64,000 nucleotides of DNA from Xanthomonas hydrangeae (GCA_905142475.1 LR990730.1:1984001-2048000), one strand, 5' to 3'; numbered from the stretch's first letter, positions 1-9,523 are shown. The notes: generated by a model from the sequence alone, not told the origin. Made by a program: numbers and translations.

Positions 1-2
1 CC

Positions 3-182
3 AATGCCTGCCCGCCGGAAAACAGCGAAGGCATCGAGCACTACCTGGAATTTCTGCAGATCATCGCCGACCCCACCCACGCGCAACACGTGCAAGTGCT
101 GGCGACGTTGGGTGGCCGCTTCGATCCGGCGCATTTCGATCTGGACGAAGTCAATCGGTTGCTTGCGCGCGTCCGCGACTGA
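3..182 (+). CDS. C-terminal part of a pRiA4b ORF-3-like protein, cut by the window edge
   Basis: An open frame enters from the left edge and ends at TGA 180-182, giving 59 residues. It begins NACPPENSEGIEHYLEFLQ and continues through ADPTHAQH to GGRFDPAHFDLDEVNRLL. A Cys-Pro-Pro-Glu start, an FL..IADP.H segment and a G..FDP..FDLD.VN ending are typical of the C terminus of the plasmid pRiA4b ORF-3-like family. That family occurs in plasmids, transposons and chromosomes and has no established function. The start and most of the protein lie outside the window. I infer the family from the pattern only. Confidence 0.7.
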   Translation, partial: NACPPENSEGIEHYLEFLQIIADPTHAQHVQVLATLGGRFDPAHFDLDEVNRLLARVRD

Positions 183-303
183 ACGTGGCTGACACCGCGT
201 AGCGAACGGCATCCTGGATGACACTGGCATCCAGCGCCGACGCCACTGCGGCTTGACGCGCGATCGGCTAGCCTGACGTCCCGGTGTCAGTGACGTGGTT
301 GCA

Positions 304-2136
304 ATGTTCCGCTGGTTCGAATCCCTGATCGATATCTTCCCGCCGATCGAGCGGCAGATGCCGCCACGCAGCGTGTGGCGGTTCTATCTGCATTATCTGC
401 GGCCGTTGTGGCCGATTCTGCTGGCCACGCTGATCGCCGGGTTGCTGCTGGCGCTGGTGGAAGTGGCGATGTTCGACTTCCTCGGCCGCATCGTCGACAT
501 GCTGGCCGAGCGACCGGGACCGGCGTTCTTCCGTCGCCATGCCAGCGAACTGGTGTGGATGGCGCTGATCACGCTGGTAGCGCGGCCGCTGTTCACCGGC
601 CTGCATAACCTGCTGGTCAATCAGGCGATCGTGCCGGGCTTGAGCAACCGCTCGCGCTGGTTGATGCACAACTACGTGGTGCGGCAGAGCCTGGGCTTTT
701 TCCACAACGATTTTGCCGGCCGCATTGCCAATCGCGTGATGCAGACCGGCACGTCGCTGCGCGAATCGGCGGTGCAGATGGTCGATGCGCTCTGGTACAT
801 CGTGGTCTATACCGGCAGCGCGTTGTGGTTGTTCGCGCAAGCCGACCCGTGGTTGATGGTGCCGCTGCTGATCTGGCTGGTGGTGTATGTGGCGCTCATG
901 GCGTTCTTCGTGCCGCGCATGAAGGCGCGCGCCTGGATCGCATCGGATGCGCGCTCCAAGGCGACTGGGCGCATCGTCGATGGCTATACCAATATCTCCA
1001 CGCTCAAGTTGTTCGCACATGCCGGCCGCGAACAGGCGTATGTGCGCGATGCGATCGACGAGCTGGCGGTGAAGCATCGCAGGCAGACGCGCGTGACCAC
1101 CGCGATGGATACCGCCATTGCGGTGGCCAATGGCTTTCTGATCGTGGGCACCTGCGGGCTGGCGTTGTGGCTGTGGAGCCGCGGCCAGATCAGCGTGGGC
1201 GCGATCATGCTGGCCACCGGCCTGGTGATCCGCATCCACAACATGTCCGGCTGGATCATGTGGACGGTCAACGGCATCTTCGAAGATATCGGTAGCGTGC
1301 AGGACGGCATGCAGACCATCTCGCAGCCGGTGCTGGTGCAGGACCTGCCCGATGCGGTGCCGCTGCAGGTGACACAGGGGCAGGTGCAGTTCGAGCACAT
1401 CCATTTCCATTACGGCAAGCGCGGCGGCGTGATTGCCGGGCTGGATCTGCAGGTGCGCGCCGGCGAAAAGATCGGTTTGGTCGGGCCGTCCGGCGCGGGT
1501 AAGTCGACCCTGGTCAACGTGCTGCTGCGGCTGTACGACCTGGAGCAGGGGCGCATCCTGATCGACGGGCAGGACATCGCGCAGGTGACGCAGGAAAGCC
1601 TGCGCGGGCAGATCGGCCTGGTCACCCAGGACACCTCGTTATTGCATCGTTCGATCCGCGACAACCTGTTGTACGGGCGGCCGCAGGCCACCGAAGCGCA
1701 GATGCTGGAGGCTGTGCGCAAGGCGCGCGCCGAGAGCTTCATCGACACGCTGGTGGATGGCGAAGGCCGGCGCGGCTTCGATGCCTATGTGGGCGAACGC
1801 GGCGTCAAGTTGTCGGGCGGTCAACGGCAGCGCATCGCGATTGCGCGCGTGCTGCTGAAGGACGCGCCGATCCTGATTCTGGACGAAGCCACCTCGGCGC
1901 TGGATTCGGAAGTGGAAGCGGCGATCCAGGACAGCCTGGATGCGTTGATGGGCAACAAGACCGTCATCGCGATCGCGCATCGGCTTTCGACCATCGCGCG
2001 CATGGACCGGCTGGTGGTGATGGATGCGGGACGCATCGTTGAAACCGGCACGCATGTGGAATTGATCGCGCAGGGCGGGCTGTATGCGCGGCTGTGGGCG
2101 CGGCAGACGGGAGGGTTTGTTGCGGCGGATGGGTGA
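304..2136 (+). CDS. ABC exporter, fused permease and ATPase (MsbA-like type)
   Basis: This 610-residue half-transporter should form a homodimer in the inner membrane and export a hydrophobic or lipid-like substrate using ATP. The first 330 or so residues hold about six hydrophobic helices. The ATPase half has Walker A GPSGAGKST near residue 394, signature LSGGQRQR near 503, Walker B ILILDEATSALD near 524 and an H-loop at AIAHRLS. I chose ATG 304; an in-frame GTG at 295 would add three residues. It is flanked by a pRiA4b-type gene and a convergent DUF885 gene, so it is probably transcribed alone. The substrate cannot be read from the sequence. Msb-type lipid flipping and drug export are both possible. 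Confidence 0.88.
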   Translation: MFRWFESLIDIFPPIERQMPPRSVWRFYLHYLRPLWPILLATLIAGLLLALVEVAMFDFLGRIVDMLAERPGPAFFRRHASELVWMALITLVARPLFTGLHNLLVNQAIVPGLSNRSRWLMHNYVVRQSLGFFHNDFAGRIANRVMQTGTSLRESAVQMVDALWYIVVYTGSALWLFAQADPWLMVPLLIWLVVYVALMAFFVPRMKARAWIASDARSKATGRIVDGYTNISTLKLFAHAGREQAYVRDAIDELAVKHRRQTRVTTAMDTAIAVANGFLIVGTCGLALWLWSRGQISVGAIMLATGLVIRIHNMSGWIMWTVNGIFEDIGSVQDGMQTISQPVLVQDLPDAVPLQVTQGQVQFEHIHFHYGKRGGVIAGLDLQVRAGEKIGLVGPSGAGKSTLVNVLLRLYDLEQGRILIDGQDIAQVTQESLRGQIGLVTQDTSLLHRSIRDNLLYGRPQATEAQMLEAVRKARAESFIDTLVDGEGRRGFDAYVGERGVKLSGGQRQRIAIARVLLKDAPILILDEATSALDSEVEAAIQDSLDALMGNKTVIAIAHRLSTIARMDRLVVMDAGRIVETGTHVELIAQGGLYARLWARQTGGFVAADG

Positions 2137-2183
2137 TGCGGCTGCCTGGTGGGCTGCACAAAGGTGCAACCACAGCACCGGTA

Positions 2184-2480
2184 AAGCCCCTCTCCCGTCG
2201 GGAGAGGGGTTGGGGTGAGGGTACGCGGGGAGAAGCCACTCGCTAGTTGGGCCACACGAGGCTTCGCTCGCACCCTCATCCGCCCCTACGGGGCACCTTC
2301 TCCCGGGGGGAGAAGGGAGACAGGCAGCGCTTCATTCGTCTGCTGGAACAAGCCCCTCTCCCGTCGGGAGAGGGGTTGGGGTGAGGGTACGGGGCGTAGC
2401 CACTCGCTAGTTGGGCCACACGAGGCTTCGCCCGTACCCTTCATCCGCCCCTTTAGGGCACCTTCTCCCGAGGGGAGAAG
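2184..2480. repeat. Two tandem copies of a ~165-bp palindromic intergenic repeat
   Basis: Two near-identical copies lie head to tail, starting at 2184 and 2350. Each opens with the inverted repeat CCCCTCTCCC-GTC-GGGAGAGGGG. It continues through GGTTGGGGTGAGGGTAC, a shared stretch GCCACTCGCTAGTTGGGCC and CATCCGCCCCT, and closes with a second palindrome CCTTCTCCC..GGGGAGAAGG. The repeat fills the whole gap between the converging ABC exporter and DUF885 genes. The hairpins could end transcription from both sides. A degenerate relative is at 6191-6480 and a single palindrome at 49547-49573. Confidence 0.8.
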
Positions 2481-2487
2481 GACGCGG

Positions 2488-4293
2488 TCACTCGATCGGC
2501 TGATCCAGCATCAACTCGCGCGCAAAGCGTACCGGTGGTGCGCCGTACGACAGCATCTGGTCGTGGTAGGCCTTGAGATTGAAGCTGTCGCCCAGCTTGG
2601 CCTGCACTGCCTTGCGCGTATCCAGATGTTCCTGCACGCCAACGAAATAGGTCGGCAATTGTGCGGAAGACAGCTGCGCACGCACCCATTTGCCCGAGGC
2701 TTCGCTCTCTTGCTGGAAGGTGTCGTGGGTCATCAGGTGCATCGCCTTGTCGCGCTCCCAGCCGTCCACATGCACGCCCTGGTCGAGGATGGCGTTGGCA
2801 ATGGTGCGCAGGTAGAACTTGAGCTGCACCAGGTGGAATAACGGGTCGTTATCCAGATACCCCTGCTCCTGCATCATGCGTTCGGTATACACCGCCCAAC
2901 CTTCGGCGAACATGCCCGAGCGCAGCACTGCGCGCAGCGTGGAGGGGAATTTGCCCGAATGCCAGCCTTCCAGGTAATGGCCAGGGGTGCCTTCGTGAAT
3001 GCTGAGCAGGTGGATCATGCGGCTGTTGTATTCGCGCAGGAAGGAGTCGACCTGCTTCTCGTTCCAGTCGTCGGGAATCGGCGACACCGCGTAGAAGGTC
3101 TTGAGATTCTTGTCGAGCGGGCCGGGCGAATCGCAGTACGCCACTGCCACGCCGCGCTGAAATTCCGGCATCAGAATGATGTCCACCGGCGAATCGGGCA
3201 GCGTCATCAGATCCTTCTGGCGCACGAACTCGGTGGACTGCGCCAGTGCGGCCTTGGCGTCGTCCACCACCTTGTCGCGTGCCGGCTTGTCGGCATAGGC
3301 CAGTTCCAGCGCCGCCTCGATCGCGGCCTGCTGCTGGTCGTCGTTGGGCGTCTCGGGCAGCTTCGGTGCGCCGGGTTTGTCCTTGAGCACCGTGCGCGCG
3401 ATGCCGTACATCTCGCTGCGCACACGCTTGAGTTCGGACTCGGCGCGCTGCTTGATCTCGGCGCGCGACAGCGACGACAGCAGCGCGAATTTCAGTTTCT
3501 GATCGTATATCTGCGCACCGACGCGGAAGTCCCCCTTGGCATTGGGCACCAGCACGGTATCCAGCCAGGTCTGTTGCTCGGCCACGGCCTTGCGCAGCTT
3601 GTCGATGGCGGCCTGCGCGCGGGCGGCTTCGATCGGGCCGAGCTGACTGATATTGGGCGCGATGAAGGTATCGACGATGCTGAGGATGCCCTTGTTCTGC
3701 TTGGCCACCGTTTCGGCATGGATCTTGGGCACGCGGGCCGGGTCCAGGTTTTCGCGGGCCTGCGCAAAGATGCCTGGAATCTTCTCCATGCGCTGGGTGG
3801 CGGAGGTCAGCCGCTCGGGCAGCGGCGCGAATTCGCGCGCCATCAGGCCGTACAGCGCGCTGCCGGCCAGGCCGTTGTAGACCTGCGGGTCCCAGGCCCA
3901 GCTCTGCAGCACCTCGGTATTCCAGATTTCCGATTGCAGCTGGTTGCGTAGGATCGCGGCATCGACCTGGTTCTCGCGCGACAGCTTGGCCACCTCAATG
4001 GCATCCAGCTCGGCCAGCAATTGTTTGCCCGCATCCAGGCTGCGCTGACGGCCGGCGGTGCTCAGGTCGTCGATCTGCGTGTCGAAGCGGTGATCGCCGG
4101 TCTGGGTGGCAGTGACAGGCGACAGCTGCATCCAGGTGTCGAGTGCACGCTTGGACAGTGCGGCAAAGCGCGCGTCCGGCGTCTGCGCCTCCTGGGTGCC
4201 GGCATCACTGGTGCCGGCGCGCGGTGATTCGGGTTGCTGTTGGCAGGCGCCGAGGCCGGCGAGCAGGGCGAGGACGAGCAGGCGTTGACGCAT
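2488..4293 (-). CDS. DUF885 family lipoprotein, putative metallopeptidase
   Basis: The 601-residue product starts MRQRLLVLALLAGLGACQQQ, a lipoprotein signal with a lipobox Cys at about residue 17, so it should be anchored in an envelope membrane. The rest fits DUF885, whose members are long helical proteins resembling metallopeptidases. The motif HEGTPGHY begins at His433 and is followed by LEGWHSGKFP, which suggests a zinc site like the gluzincin HExxH. I chose ATG 4293 because the signal peptide starts there; the frame is open upstream to 4380 but that stretch is unlike a signal. The substrate is unknown. It converges with the ABC exporter across the tandem repeat. Confidence 0.85.
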   Translation of the reverse strand: MRQRLLVLALLAGLGACQQQPESPRAGTSDAGTQEAQTPDARFAALSKRALDTWMQLSPVTATQTGDHRFDTQIDDLSTAGRQRSLDAGKQLLAELDAIEVAKLSRENQVDAAILRNQLQSEIWNTEVLQSWAWDPQVYNGLAGSALYGLMAREFAPLPERLTSATQRMEKIPGIFAQARENLDPARVPKIHAETVAKQNKGILSIVDTFIAPNISQLGPIEAARAQAAIDKLRKAVAEQQTWLDTVLVPNAKGDFRVGAQIYDQKLKFALLSSLSRAEIKQRAESELKRVRSEMYGIARTVLKDKPGAPKLPETPNDDQQQAAIEAALELAYADKPARDKVVDDAKAALAQSTEFVRQKDLMTLPDSPVDIILMPEFQRGVAVAYCDSPGPLDKNLKTFYAVSPIPDDWNEKQVDSFLREYNSRMIHLLSIHEGTPGHYLEGWHSGKFPSTLRAVLRSGMFAEGWAVYTERMMQEQGYLDNDPLFHLVQLKFYLRTIANAILDQGVHVDGWERDKAMHLMTHDTFQQESEASGKWVRAQLSSAQLPTYFVGVQEHLDTRKAVQAKLGDSFNLKAYHDQMLSYGAPPVRFARELMLDQPIE

Positions 4294-4391
4294 CGTGGAT
4301 CCTGGTGGAATCAAAGCGCAAGCATAGGCAGCTATGCGCTTGTCCGCATCCGCCATTGGTTTAGAGTGGCCTGATTCCAAGGAGGATCACC

Positions 4392-4748
4392 ATGCACTAC
4401 GCCGGTAGCTGTCATTGCGGACGCATCGCGTTCGATCTTCAGACCGATGCGCCGATCACCGAGGCGTACGACTGCAATTGTTCGTTGTGCCGCCGCCGCG
4501 GCGGCCTGCTGTGGTTCGGGACGCGCACGCAACTGCGTCTGCAGAGTGAGCCGGAGGCGCTGGGAACCTACCGCTTCAATCAACATCATCTCGACCATCA
4601 TCATTGCCCGCACTGCGGCATTGCCCCGTTCAGCGAGGGCATGAATCCCCGAACCGGCGAGGCCAGTGTGGCGGTCAATGTGCGCTGTCTTCCCACTCTG
4701 GATCTGTCCGCGTTGCAGGTACATGCGGTCGATGGAGCCAGCCGATGA
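4392..4748 (+). CDS. GFA (Mss4-like) zinc-fold protein
   Basis: The 118-residue protein has the cysteine pattern of the GFA family (glutathione-dependent formaldehyde-activating enzyme fold). It shows SCHCG at residues 6-10, CNCSLCRR near 32-39 and CPHCGI near 71-76. These cysteines bind structural and catalytic zinc in known members. A strong ribosome site AAGGAGG at 4379-4385 precedes ATG 4392. Its stop overlaps the start of the DUF4349 lipoprotein gene (ATGA), so the two are translationally coupled. Family membership is clear. Activity on S-hydroxymethylglutathione is not, because most small GFA proteins are uncharacterised. Confidence 0.85.
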   Translation: MHYAGSCHCGRIAFDLQTDAPITEAYDCNCSLCRRRGGLLWFGTRTQLRLQSEPEALGTYRFNQHHLDHHHCPHCGIAPFSEGMNPRTGEASVAVNVRCLPTLDLSALQVHAVDGASR

Positions 4749-5551
4749 GGCGCGGCGTGCAGCGTTACGCGGTCGGCCTGCTGCTGGGCTGGGCGTTGAG
4801 CGGGTGCGCCAGGCACTCGGCGGACATGGCCGCAGACGGTGGCGCTCCGGCGCCCGCACCTCCCGCCGCGCAAGGCAATGCATTGGCGTATGAGCACGAT
4901 GTGCGCATCGAGCTGCCCGCCGACCAGATCGGCCAACGCATCGTGGCGGTGCGCAATGCCTGCCAGGCGGCGCAGTTCGGCGATTGCGCGTTGCTGGCGG
5001 TCGAACAAACGGGTGGTCGCGACCCCAGCGGCAGCGTCAGCGTGCGGCTGGCGCCAGATGGCATCGAGCCGATGGTGCAACTGGCCGGCCAGCACGGCGA
5101 TGTCGCCGCGCGCAGCACGCGCGCCGAGGACCTGGCGCAGCAGATCGCCGACACCGGCCTGGCGCAGGCGCGTCTGCAGAAAGAACACGCACGCTTGCTG
5201 GAATTGCAGCAACGCCGCGATCTGGCGGTGACCGATCTGCTGGCGTTGTCCAAGCGCCTGGCCGAAATCGAAGCCGAAGCGCAACAGACTCAGCAAGAAG
5301 CGGCGCAGCAACGACGCCGTGTGCGCACGCAACTGCTCACGCTCAACTTCCGCAGCACCGGCGGCGAGCAGGGCAGGGGCGAGATTGCCGAAGCGGGCGC
5401 CGAGTTCGGCCAGGTGTTCGCGTCCAGCGTGGCCTTCGTGATTCGCGCGGTTGCGGCATTGCTGCCGGTCGTGCTGGTTGCGGTGATTGCCGGCTGGTTG
5501 CTGCTGCAGGCTTGGCGCTGGCGTGCGCGGCGCCGCAGTATTTCTCGCTGA
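4745..5551 (+). CDS. DUF4349 family lipoprotein with coiled coil and C-terminal membrane helix
   Basis: The product has 268 residues and begins MRRGVQRYAVGLLLGWALSGC, a lipoprotein signal with Cys20. A globular part (about 45-115) is followed by a Gln/Glu/Ala-rich coiled coil (about 130-195). One membrane helix around 230-255 (AVAALLPVVLVAVIAGWLLL) and a short Arg-rich tail complete it. This is the DUF4349 layout, whose role is unknown. ATG 4745 overlaps the TGA of the GFA gene, which fixes the start and implies one transcript. A lipidated N terminus plus a C-terminal helix would anchor the protein at both ends. Confidence 0.8.
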   Translation: MRRGVQRYAVGLLLGWALSGCARHSADMAADGGAPAPAPPAAQGNALAYEHDVRIELPADQIGQRIVAVRNACQAAQFGDCALLAVEQTGGRDPSGSVSVRLAPDGIEPMVQLAGQHGDVAARSTRAEDLAQQIADTGLAQARLQKEHARLLELQQRRDLAVTDLLALSKRLAEIEAEAQQTQQEAAQQRRRVRTQLLTLNFRSTGGEQGRGEIAEAGAEFGQVFASSVAFVIRAVAALLPVVLVAVIAGWLLLQAWRWRARRRSISR

Positions 5552-5774
5552 AGTTGAGAAGTTGGTGGGCTCAGCGCAGCATTTTCGGTCCAGTGGTCAA
5601 GCTGGTCGGCGATGCTGCATCAGCTTGCACGTGCTCGGCTTTATTTAAAAAGTGAGAGTACGTGTGTGCGCTGCCTGCCTGCCGCAGGCAGCGTTGCAGC
5701 GAACGCTGTGATGCAAGGCCGCTGAGCGACGACCGCGCGTGCGCCATGGCTGCGCAGTCGTCGCTGCGGCGCGC

Positions 5775-6068
5775 TCAGCCTTCGTCGACTTCGTACTCGA
5801 CAAACACATCCAGCTGCAGCGCCAGTTCCTGCACGGCATCGCGCACCTTCTGCGCGGTGGCTTCGTTGCCGGCTTCCACTTCGAATTCGTGGCTGCCCGG
5901 ACCTTCGTCATCGGACAGACCGGCGGAGCTGGAATCGTCGTCGTCCAGATGCGGCATCAGATCGTCGACTTCTTCCACGTGCTCGATGCCTTCGATGCTT
6001 TGCAGCAGATTGGCGATGGCACGCGCGTCGTCGTCGGTGCCGGTGATACGCATGCGAAGAGTTGGCAT
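5775..6068 (-). CDS. Small acidic hypothetical protein
   Basis: This is a 97-residue, strongly acidic protein. An N-terminal segment MPTLRMRITGTDDDARAIAN looks like the first strand and helix of an alpha/beta (ferredoxin-like or ACT-like) fold. An Asp/Ser-rich stretch HLDDDDSSSAGLSDDEGPG follows, then a second region ending QLDVFVEYEVDEG. It has no signal peptide or membrane helix, so it should be cytosolic. I recognise no family. Consistent strand-helix content and plausible codon use support a real gene. It stands alone, converging with the DUF4349 gene across 220 bases that I cannot otherwise explain. Confidence 0.7.
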   Translation of the reverse strand: MPTLRMRITGTDDDARAIANLLQSIEGIEHVEEVDDLMPHLDDDDSSSAGLSDDEGPGSHEFEVEAGNEATAQKVRDAVQELALQLDVFVEYEVDEG

Positions 6069-6522
6069 GGGAATGTCCTACGGGTTGGGGAGCTAAAGCC
6101 TAGGCATCGATAGGAAAAAACGAGGTGATGGTGCGCGTTAGATGTTCCATCGACTGTCTAGCCCAACGAGCGCTTTCCCCGCTCGACATGAAGCCCCTCT
6201 CCTGCGGGGCGAGAAGGCACGGCTTGCGCGCCACGGGCGCGCGTGCCTTGGAGCGCCCGCGCTGCTAGCGCGGGCCGGGGCGCGGAGCGGGGGTTGGGGT
6301 GTGGGTACGAGGCGAAGCCACACTTGCACTCAAACTCTGCCAGGCTTCGCTCGTACCCTCATCCGCCCCTTTCGGGGCATCTTCTCCCGGAGGGAGAAGG
6401 GACAGCCGCTCCAGACTTCGCTACTTCTCCTTCGGGCACCTTCTCCCTTGAAGGAGGCAATGTCCCGGAGGCAGAAGGAATGATCGCGCCGTGTTGTATG
6501 CAAAAACGATTCCTGCGCGACC
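6069..6522. repeat. Non-coding stretch with a degenerate copy of the palindromic repeat
   Basis: This 454-bp gap holds a diverged relative of the 2184-2480 repeat from about 6191 to 6480. Recognisable parts are GAAGCCCCTCTCC, GGGGTTGGGGTGTGGGTACGAG, GCTTCGCTCGTACCCTCATC and CTTCTCCCGGAGGGAGAAGG. A shorter duplicated tail with CACCTTCTCCCTTGAAGG follows. An extra GC-rich segment at about 6215-6290 interrupts the element. I see no gene. It separates the minus-strand small acidic gene from the 3' end of the LysR-type gene. Confidence 0.65.
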
Positions 6523-7515
6523 TCATTCGGACGCCGACGCCTTGCGCGATCGTCGACCCACACGCGCCTCACTCAAGGTCTCGCTTTCCGGCAACGTCAC
6601 CAACTCGGCCGGCAGCGCCGGCATCGGCGTGCGTTCGTCCAGTGCTTCGCGTTTGAGCCAGTCGATAAAGGCGGTTGCCGCAGGGCTGGGGACGCGATGG
6701 CTGGGGTGCACGATGTAGTAGGCGTAGCGTGCCTTGAGGGTGGGGCCGGGCAGGCGTACCAGTTCGTAGCGCTGCAGATACGGTTGCGCGATGTGCTTGC
6801 GCGCCAGCACTGCGCCCAGGCCATAGACTGCGGCGCGCATGGCATCGGTGCTGTCGTTGAAGGCGTGCATCGGCGGCAACGTGGTGCCGCGTACCTGCGC
6901 GGCGCGGAACCAGTCGCGCCAGCCTTGCGGCGACATGTCGCTCAGCAGTGGCAATTGCGCGATCTGCGCCGGTGTACGCAGTGCGGCGACCTCCGGCAAG
7001 GACGGCGAGGCCACCGGAAACAACTCATCGTCCATCACATGATGCGAGGTCAACCCGGGCCATGCGCCCTGGCCATAGCGAATGCCCAGGTCCGGGCCGC
7101 CTTCTTCGAAACGCGAAAACGCCGCGTCCGATTGCAGGTCCATGCGGATATGCGGGTGCGCGCGACAGAAGCGCGGCAGCCGCGGCAACAGCCAGCAATA
7201 CGACAGCGAACGCAGTGTGGTCACGCGCAGCGGGATGGCGTCTTCGCGTGGATGCAGGTTGCCGGCGACTGCAGCGATTTCTGCGAGCGCAGCACTGGCG
7301 GCATCGGCCAATTGACGCCCCTCGGCGGTGAGCTTGACTCCGCGCGGCAGGCGCTGAAACAAGGTCGCGCCCAACAGCGCTTCGAGCTTGCGTACGTGGT
7401 GGCTGACCGCACTGGCGGTAAGGTGCAGTTCTTCGGCGGCATGCGCGAAGTTCTGGTGGCGCGCAGCGGCGACAAACACGCCCAGCGCAGGTAACAGGGT
7501 CGGACGCAGATTCAT
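6523..7515 (-). CDS. LysR-family transcriptional regulator (GcvA-like)
   Basis: The 330-residue protein has an N-terminal winged helix-turn-helix (about residues 8-67, core FAHAAEELHLTASAVSHHVR). A LysR effector-binding domain begins near residue 95 (LRVTTLRSLSYCWLLPRLPRF). The sequence GATLFQRLPRGVKLTAEGR is typical of the GcvA subgroup. It is transcribed away from the DMT exporter at 7686, with 170 bases between them. That arrangement usually means the regulator controls the divergent gene and itself. The ligand is unknown. The C-terminal 30 residues are Arg-rich and may vary between strains. Confidence 0.88.
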   Translation of the reverse strand: MNLRPTLLPALGVFVAAARHQNFAHAAEELHLTASAVSHHVRKLEALLGATLFQRLPRGVKLTAEGRQLADAASAALAEIAAVAGNLHPREDAIPLRVTTLRSLSYCWLLPRLPRFCRAHPHIRMDLQSDAAFSRFEEGGPDLGIRYGQGAWPGLTSHHVMDDELFPVASPSLPEVAALRTPAQIAQLPLLSDMSPQGWRDWFRAAQVRGTTLPPMHAFNDSTDAMRAAVYGLGAVLARKHIAQPYLQRYELVRLPGPTLKARYAYYIVHPSHRVPSPAATAFIDWLKREALDERTPMPALPAELVTLPESETLSEARVGRRSRKASASE

Positions 7516-7685
7516 CGAGGCATGAGTGAGATTTGTGGCTCGCCTCGATACTACGCGCTTGTCGTGCCTGCGGTTGCAGCCGATGCTGCATCACCCCCTC
7601 GCGATGATCGTGCCATGTCCGTTTGCCTGCCTGGTGTTGTTTCCTGCCGTTTCAGCACACCAAGGCAGCGTCCGGAGGCACGTTC

Positions 7686-8573
7686 ATGAGTGCGCAACCG
7701 TCGATACAGCCGGGAGCGGTAACACGCGAATGGCGCACCCCGCTGGAACTGGGTTTCCTCGGCATCGTCTGGGGCTGCTCGTTCCTGTTCATGCGGGTGG
7801 CCGCGCCCAAGTTCGGTACCGTGGTGTTGGTGGAAATTCGCCTGGCGCTGGGTGCGTTAGTGTTGTTGCCGTTTCTGTGGCTGGCGCGCGAGCGCTTCCC
7901 CTTGCAGCGCTGGCCGATGCTGGCAGCGATCGGCGTGCTCAACTCGGCATTGCCGTTTTTGTTGTTCGCCTGGGGCGCGCAACACGCGCCGGCGGCGGTC
8001 GGTGCGATCTGCAATGCAATGACGGTGTTGTTCACCGCATTGATCGCGTTTCTGTTTTTCGGCGAGAAGATCGGCACGCGTCGCGCGCTGGCGTTGCTGA
8101 TCGGTTTCATCGGCGTGCTGGTGTTGGCCACCGGCAAGTCGGCCGGGTTGAGCGTGGGGCCTGCGGCACTGGCTGGCGCCACCGCGTCGCTGCTGTACGG
8201 CATCGGCTACAACCTGGTGAAGCGCCATATGGGCGATCTGCCACCGGCCGCATCGGCGGCATCCACGCTGGGCTGCAGCGCCTTGCTGCTGGCACCGTTG
8301 GCGTGGTGGCAGTGGCCGACCACACCGGTGCCGGCGGTGGCCTGGGCCTGCGCCACCGCACTCGGTGTGGTGTGCACCGGGTTGGCGTTTTTGATGTACT
8401 ACCGGTTGATCCAGCGCATCGGTCCGGCGCGGGCCTCCACGGTGACCTATCTGGTGCCGGTGTTCGGCGCATTACTGGCGTGGTCGTTGCTGGGCGAGCC
8501 GTTGACCTGGACCATGCTGGTTGCCGCGGTGCTGATCCTGGGCAGCGTGGCCTTCAGTCAGCGCGCCCGCTGA
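7686..8573 (+). CDS. EamA-domain drug/metabolite transporter (DMT superfamily)
   Basis: This is a 295-residue inner-membrane protein with about ten hydrophobic helices in two EamA repeats. The first repeat shows LGIVWGCSFLFMRVAAPKFG near residues 22-41. The second ends LVPVFGALLAWSLLGEPLTW near 260-280. DMT exporters usually expel metabolites or amino acids with proton exchange. ATG 7686 follows GGAGG at 7674-7678, which favours this start over an earlier in-frame one. The divergent GcvA-like regulator probably controls it. The substrate cannot be assigned. Confidence 0.88.
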   Translation: MSAQPSIQPGAVTREWRTPLELGFLGIVWGCSFLFMRVAAPKFGTVVLVEIRLALGALVLLPFLWLARERFPLQRWPMLAAIGVLNSALPFLLFAWGAQHAPAAVGAICNAMTVLFTALIAFLFFGEKIGTRRALALLIGFIGVLVLATGKSAGLSVGPAALAGATASLLYGIGYNLVKRHMGDLPPAASAASTLGCSALLLAPLAWWQWPTTPVPAVAWACATALGVVCTGLAFLMYYRLIQRIGPARASTVTYLVPVFGALLAWSLLGEPLTWTMLVAAVLILGSVAFSQRAR

Positions 8574-8611
8574 GCGAGCGCGCCCTGCTTTTGCGAATCC
8601 CGAATCCCGAA

Positions 8612-9523
8612 TCAGCTCGCCGCCGGCGGAGCCCGTGCCGGCAACGGCACATTGCACAGGTCGATATGCCCGGCCGGACGCTTGTAGAAATCGTCCCTGC
8701 GATTGCGGCGTGCTTCGGTCATGTCGCGGAAGGTCTGGCTGTCGGTGCGCAGCAACTGCAGCGGCGTGCGCTCGGGCAGCGGCACTTCGCTGGCCAGGCG
8801 AATGGCGCGGATCGGTGCGCGTTGCGCGGGGTCTTCGTAGAAACCCATCGGGTCCGGGCCGCGCGGCGTCACGCTCAATAATTCCATGCCTTTGACCACG
8901 CGGCCGACCACGGTGATGTTGCGGTCCAGCTGGCGCGGCGATTGCCCGGTGACCACGTAGAGCTCAGTGCCGATGCTGCTGTCTGCGTCGATGTTGCGGC
9001 CCGCGCCCAGGGTGCCGTAGCAATGCGCCAGCCAGGTCTTGCCGGTGGCGCTGTCGCGCCCGGCCGGAAAGCCGTCGACAAAGCCGACCTGCGGTGCCCA
9101 GCCGTCGCTATCGGGCAGACGCTGGAAATCCAGGCCTTGCGAGGCACGCTCGAACTCGGCCGGCAGATGCGTTTTGGCCGATCCCAGGGGTTTGGCCTTG
9201 CCCTGCGTATCGGCATCGGGGTCGCCGAACTGCACCACAAAGTTGTCCTGCGAGCGATAGATGGTCAACCCGTCCCAGAAACGCTCGTGTGCCAGGGTGT
9301 GGATATTGCCCACATGTGCGGGCGCAAATTGCGGCGCCAGTTCGATGATCACCCGGCCGCCATCCAGTTCCATGTACAGCGTGCGGTCCGGATCGAGCAC
9401 GCGCCATGCGCTGGCCGGCGAGGCATCCAGAATCTGTTGCGGGCTGCGGTAGGCCGTGTTGGCGGCGGCGGCGGGCAGGGCCAGGGCGAGCAGGCAGACA
9501 GAAGCAATGGTGCGCAGCAGCAT
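8612..9523 (-). CDS. Secreted cyclophilin-type peptidyl-prolyl isomerase
   Basis: The product has 303 residues with a Sec signal peptide at the start ([21 protein letters not shown]), so it should act in the periplasm. The cyclophilin core begins near residue 48 with [20 protein letters not shown]. It runs through [20 protein letters not shown] and [11 protein letters not shown], then [13 protein letters not shown]. The family isomerises X-Pro bonds during folding. The protein is longer than simple cyclophilins because of an N-terminal linker and a C-terminal extension. I chose ATG 9523 because the signal peptide starts there. The stop lies inside a GAATCCC repeat patch at 8593-8612, which forms the junction with the convergent exporter. 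Confidence 0.87.
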   Translation of the reverse strand: MLLRTIASVCLLALALPAAAANTAYRSPQQILDASPASAWRVLDPDRTLYMELDGGRVIIELAPQFAPAHVGNIHTLAHERFWDGLTIYRSQDNFVVQFGDPDADTQGKAKPLGSAKTHLPAEFERASQGLDFQRLPDSDGWAPQVGFVDGFPAGRDSATGKTWLAHCYGTLGAGRNIDADSSIGTELYVVTGQSPRQLDRNITVVGRVVKGMELLSVTPRGPDPMGFYEDPAQRAPIRAIRLASEVPLPERTPLQLLRTDSQTFRDMTEARRNRRDDFYKRPAGHIDLCNVPLPARAPPAAS

